A DNA stretch of 14,773 bases, from positions 1 through 14,773 of the forward strand of contig JAUPVI010000014.1 in the NCBI GenBank assembly GCA_030917105.1, read 5' to 3'. The notes beneath the pieces are model-generated. The model saw only the letters and a program-made list of their open reading frames with translations, was not told the DNA's origin and ran no database searches. The DNA comes from Candidatus Babelota bacterium. GTDB lineage: Bacteria > Babelota > Babeliae > Babelales > JAUPTZ01. This document shows, one piece after another, positions 14,408-14,773 of the stretch. The position numbers and the translations under genes are program-made. Numbering within the stretch: the first letter of the stretch is position 1; every line of letters starts with the position of its first letter.

Positions 14408-14773
14408 GGTACACTACTCCTTCTTTTTGCACCCACGCGAGCAGCTCCGGTGTTATTGCAAGCCCCTGCTTTTCTGCTGCATCAAGATTTAATGCAACTT
14501 TCCGCGATTCATGCATAAATTTCACTGGTATATCTCCAGTTTTTTTTCGATGCACCAAGATCTCATACGACATTCGCATTGCAATTTCTCCTATCGACTG
14601 GGCAAAAACGCCATATCCAAAAGCAGCACCACCAATAACGGCCTGAATGTCACCTGAAAACAAAGGAATTTCGTACTGATCACATTGCTTTGTTAAAAGT
14701 GTGTATGAGTCAGATAAAAAGCACCCCTCAAGATACATTACGACATCAGCTTCACCAAAGCACCCCTTAAGCT
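14397..14773 (-). CDS. ABC substrate-binding protein paralogue (PF04392), C-terminal part (cut by window edge)
   Basis: The frame is open from the right edge to the TAA at 14397, about 125 codons, so the true start lies outside the window and the ATG at 14738 is internal. The segment fits the second lobe of PF04392 proteins: DVVMYLEGCFLSDSYTLL, a 'YEIPLFSGD' strand, GGAAFGYGVFAQSIGEIA, then IPVKFMHESRKVALNLDAAE and GLAITPELL, the typical end of TrpX-like proteins. It is the first visible member of the four-gene array and overlaps the next gene by 11 bp. Whether it has a signal peptide cannot be seen. The permease and ATPase of the system, if present, would be expected further upstream. Confidence 0.85.
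   Translation of the reverse strand, partial: LKGCFGEADVVMYLEGCFLSDSYTLLTKQCDQYEIPLFSGDIQAVIGGAAFGYGVFAQSIGEIAMRMSYEILVHRKKTGDIPVKFMHESRKVALNLDAAEKQGLAITPELLAWVQKEGVVYRGH
14417..14422 (-). promoter_or_regulatory. Ribosome binding site deciding the GTG start at 14407
   Basis: AAGGAG on the minus strand, 9 bases before GTG 14407, inside the end of the upstream paralogue. No ATG in frame is better placed. Confidence 0.7.

Overview
The window looks like a stretch of a Gram-negative-type bacterial genome with standard code, GC near the middle (judged by eye) and close gene packing. It carries predicted exported proteins I cannot assign to any family, a shortened UvrA and a widespread type of small inverted repeat. 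My impression is an uncultivated, possibly host-associated lineage of the Dependentiae (TM6) type. That rests on the style of the exported hypotheticals, not on a marker gene, so it is tentative.

Minus-strand block, 9731 down to 1: uvrA (850 aa, insertion domain missing), three exported proteins of unknown function (462, 350 and 1300 aa), then the first 128 codons of mutS, cut by the window edge. The 1300-aa protein has a lipobox and, unusually for an exported protein, a P-loop. A roughly 150-bp inverted-repeat element of the 'GGTCATTGCGAG...GAAGCAATCC' kind sits between the 350- and 1300-aa genes and ends one base before the start codon of the latter. A perfect 16-bp palindrome sits between the 1300-aa gene and mutS.

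Divergent centre, 9732-9987: 256 bp between uvrA and a plus-strand ABC-F gene. It holds a good sigma70-type promoter, a short leader ORF, and two 15-nt arms that can pair with one mismatch. The left arm is the end of the leader ORF and the right arm lies directly before the ABC-F start codon. This has the layout of a translational attenuator and is the most interesting regulatory signal here.

Plus-strand gene, 9988-11427: a compact 479-aa ABC-F ATPase whose first ATPase domain has almost no helical subdomain. Size and shape recall antibiotic-resistance ABC-F proteins (Vga/Msr type), which are often controlled by leader peptides.

Right end, 14773 down to 11405, minus strand: four tandem paralogues of the ABC transporter substrate-binding family PF04392 (TrpX-like), tightly coupled. 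Only the last carries an N-terminal membrane segment. The two middle complete ones start directly at the binding domain with no signal peptide. No permease or ATPase for them is visible; it would lie upstream, beyond the window. Its tail overlaps the tail of the ABC-F gene by 23 bp.

No tRNA, rRNA, CRISPR array, transposase or integrase was seen.
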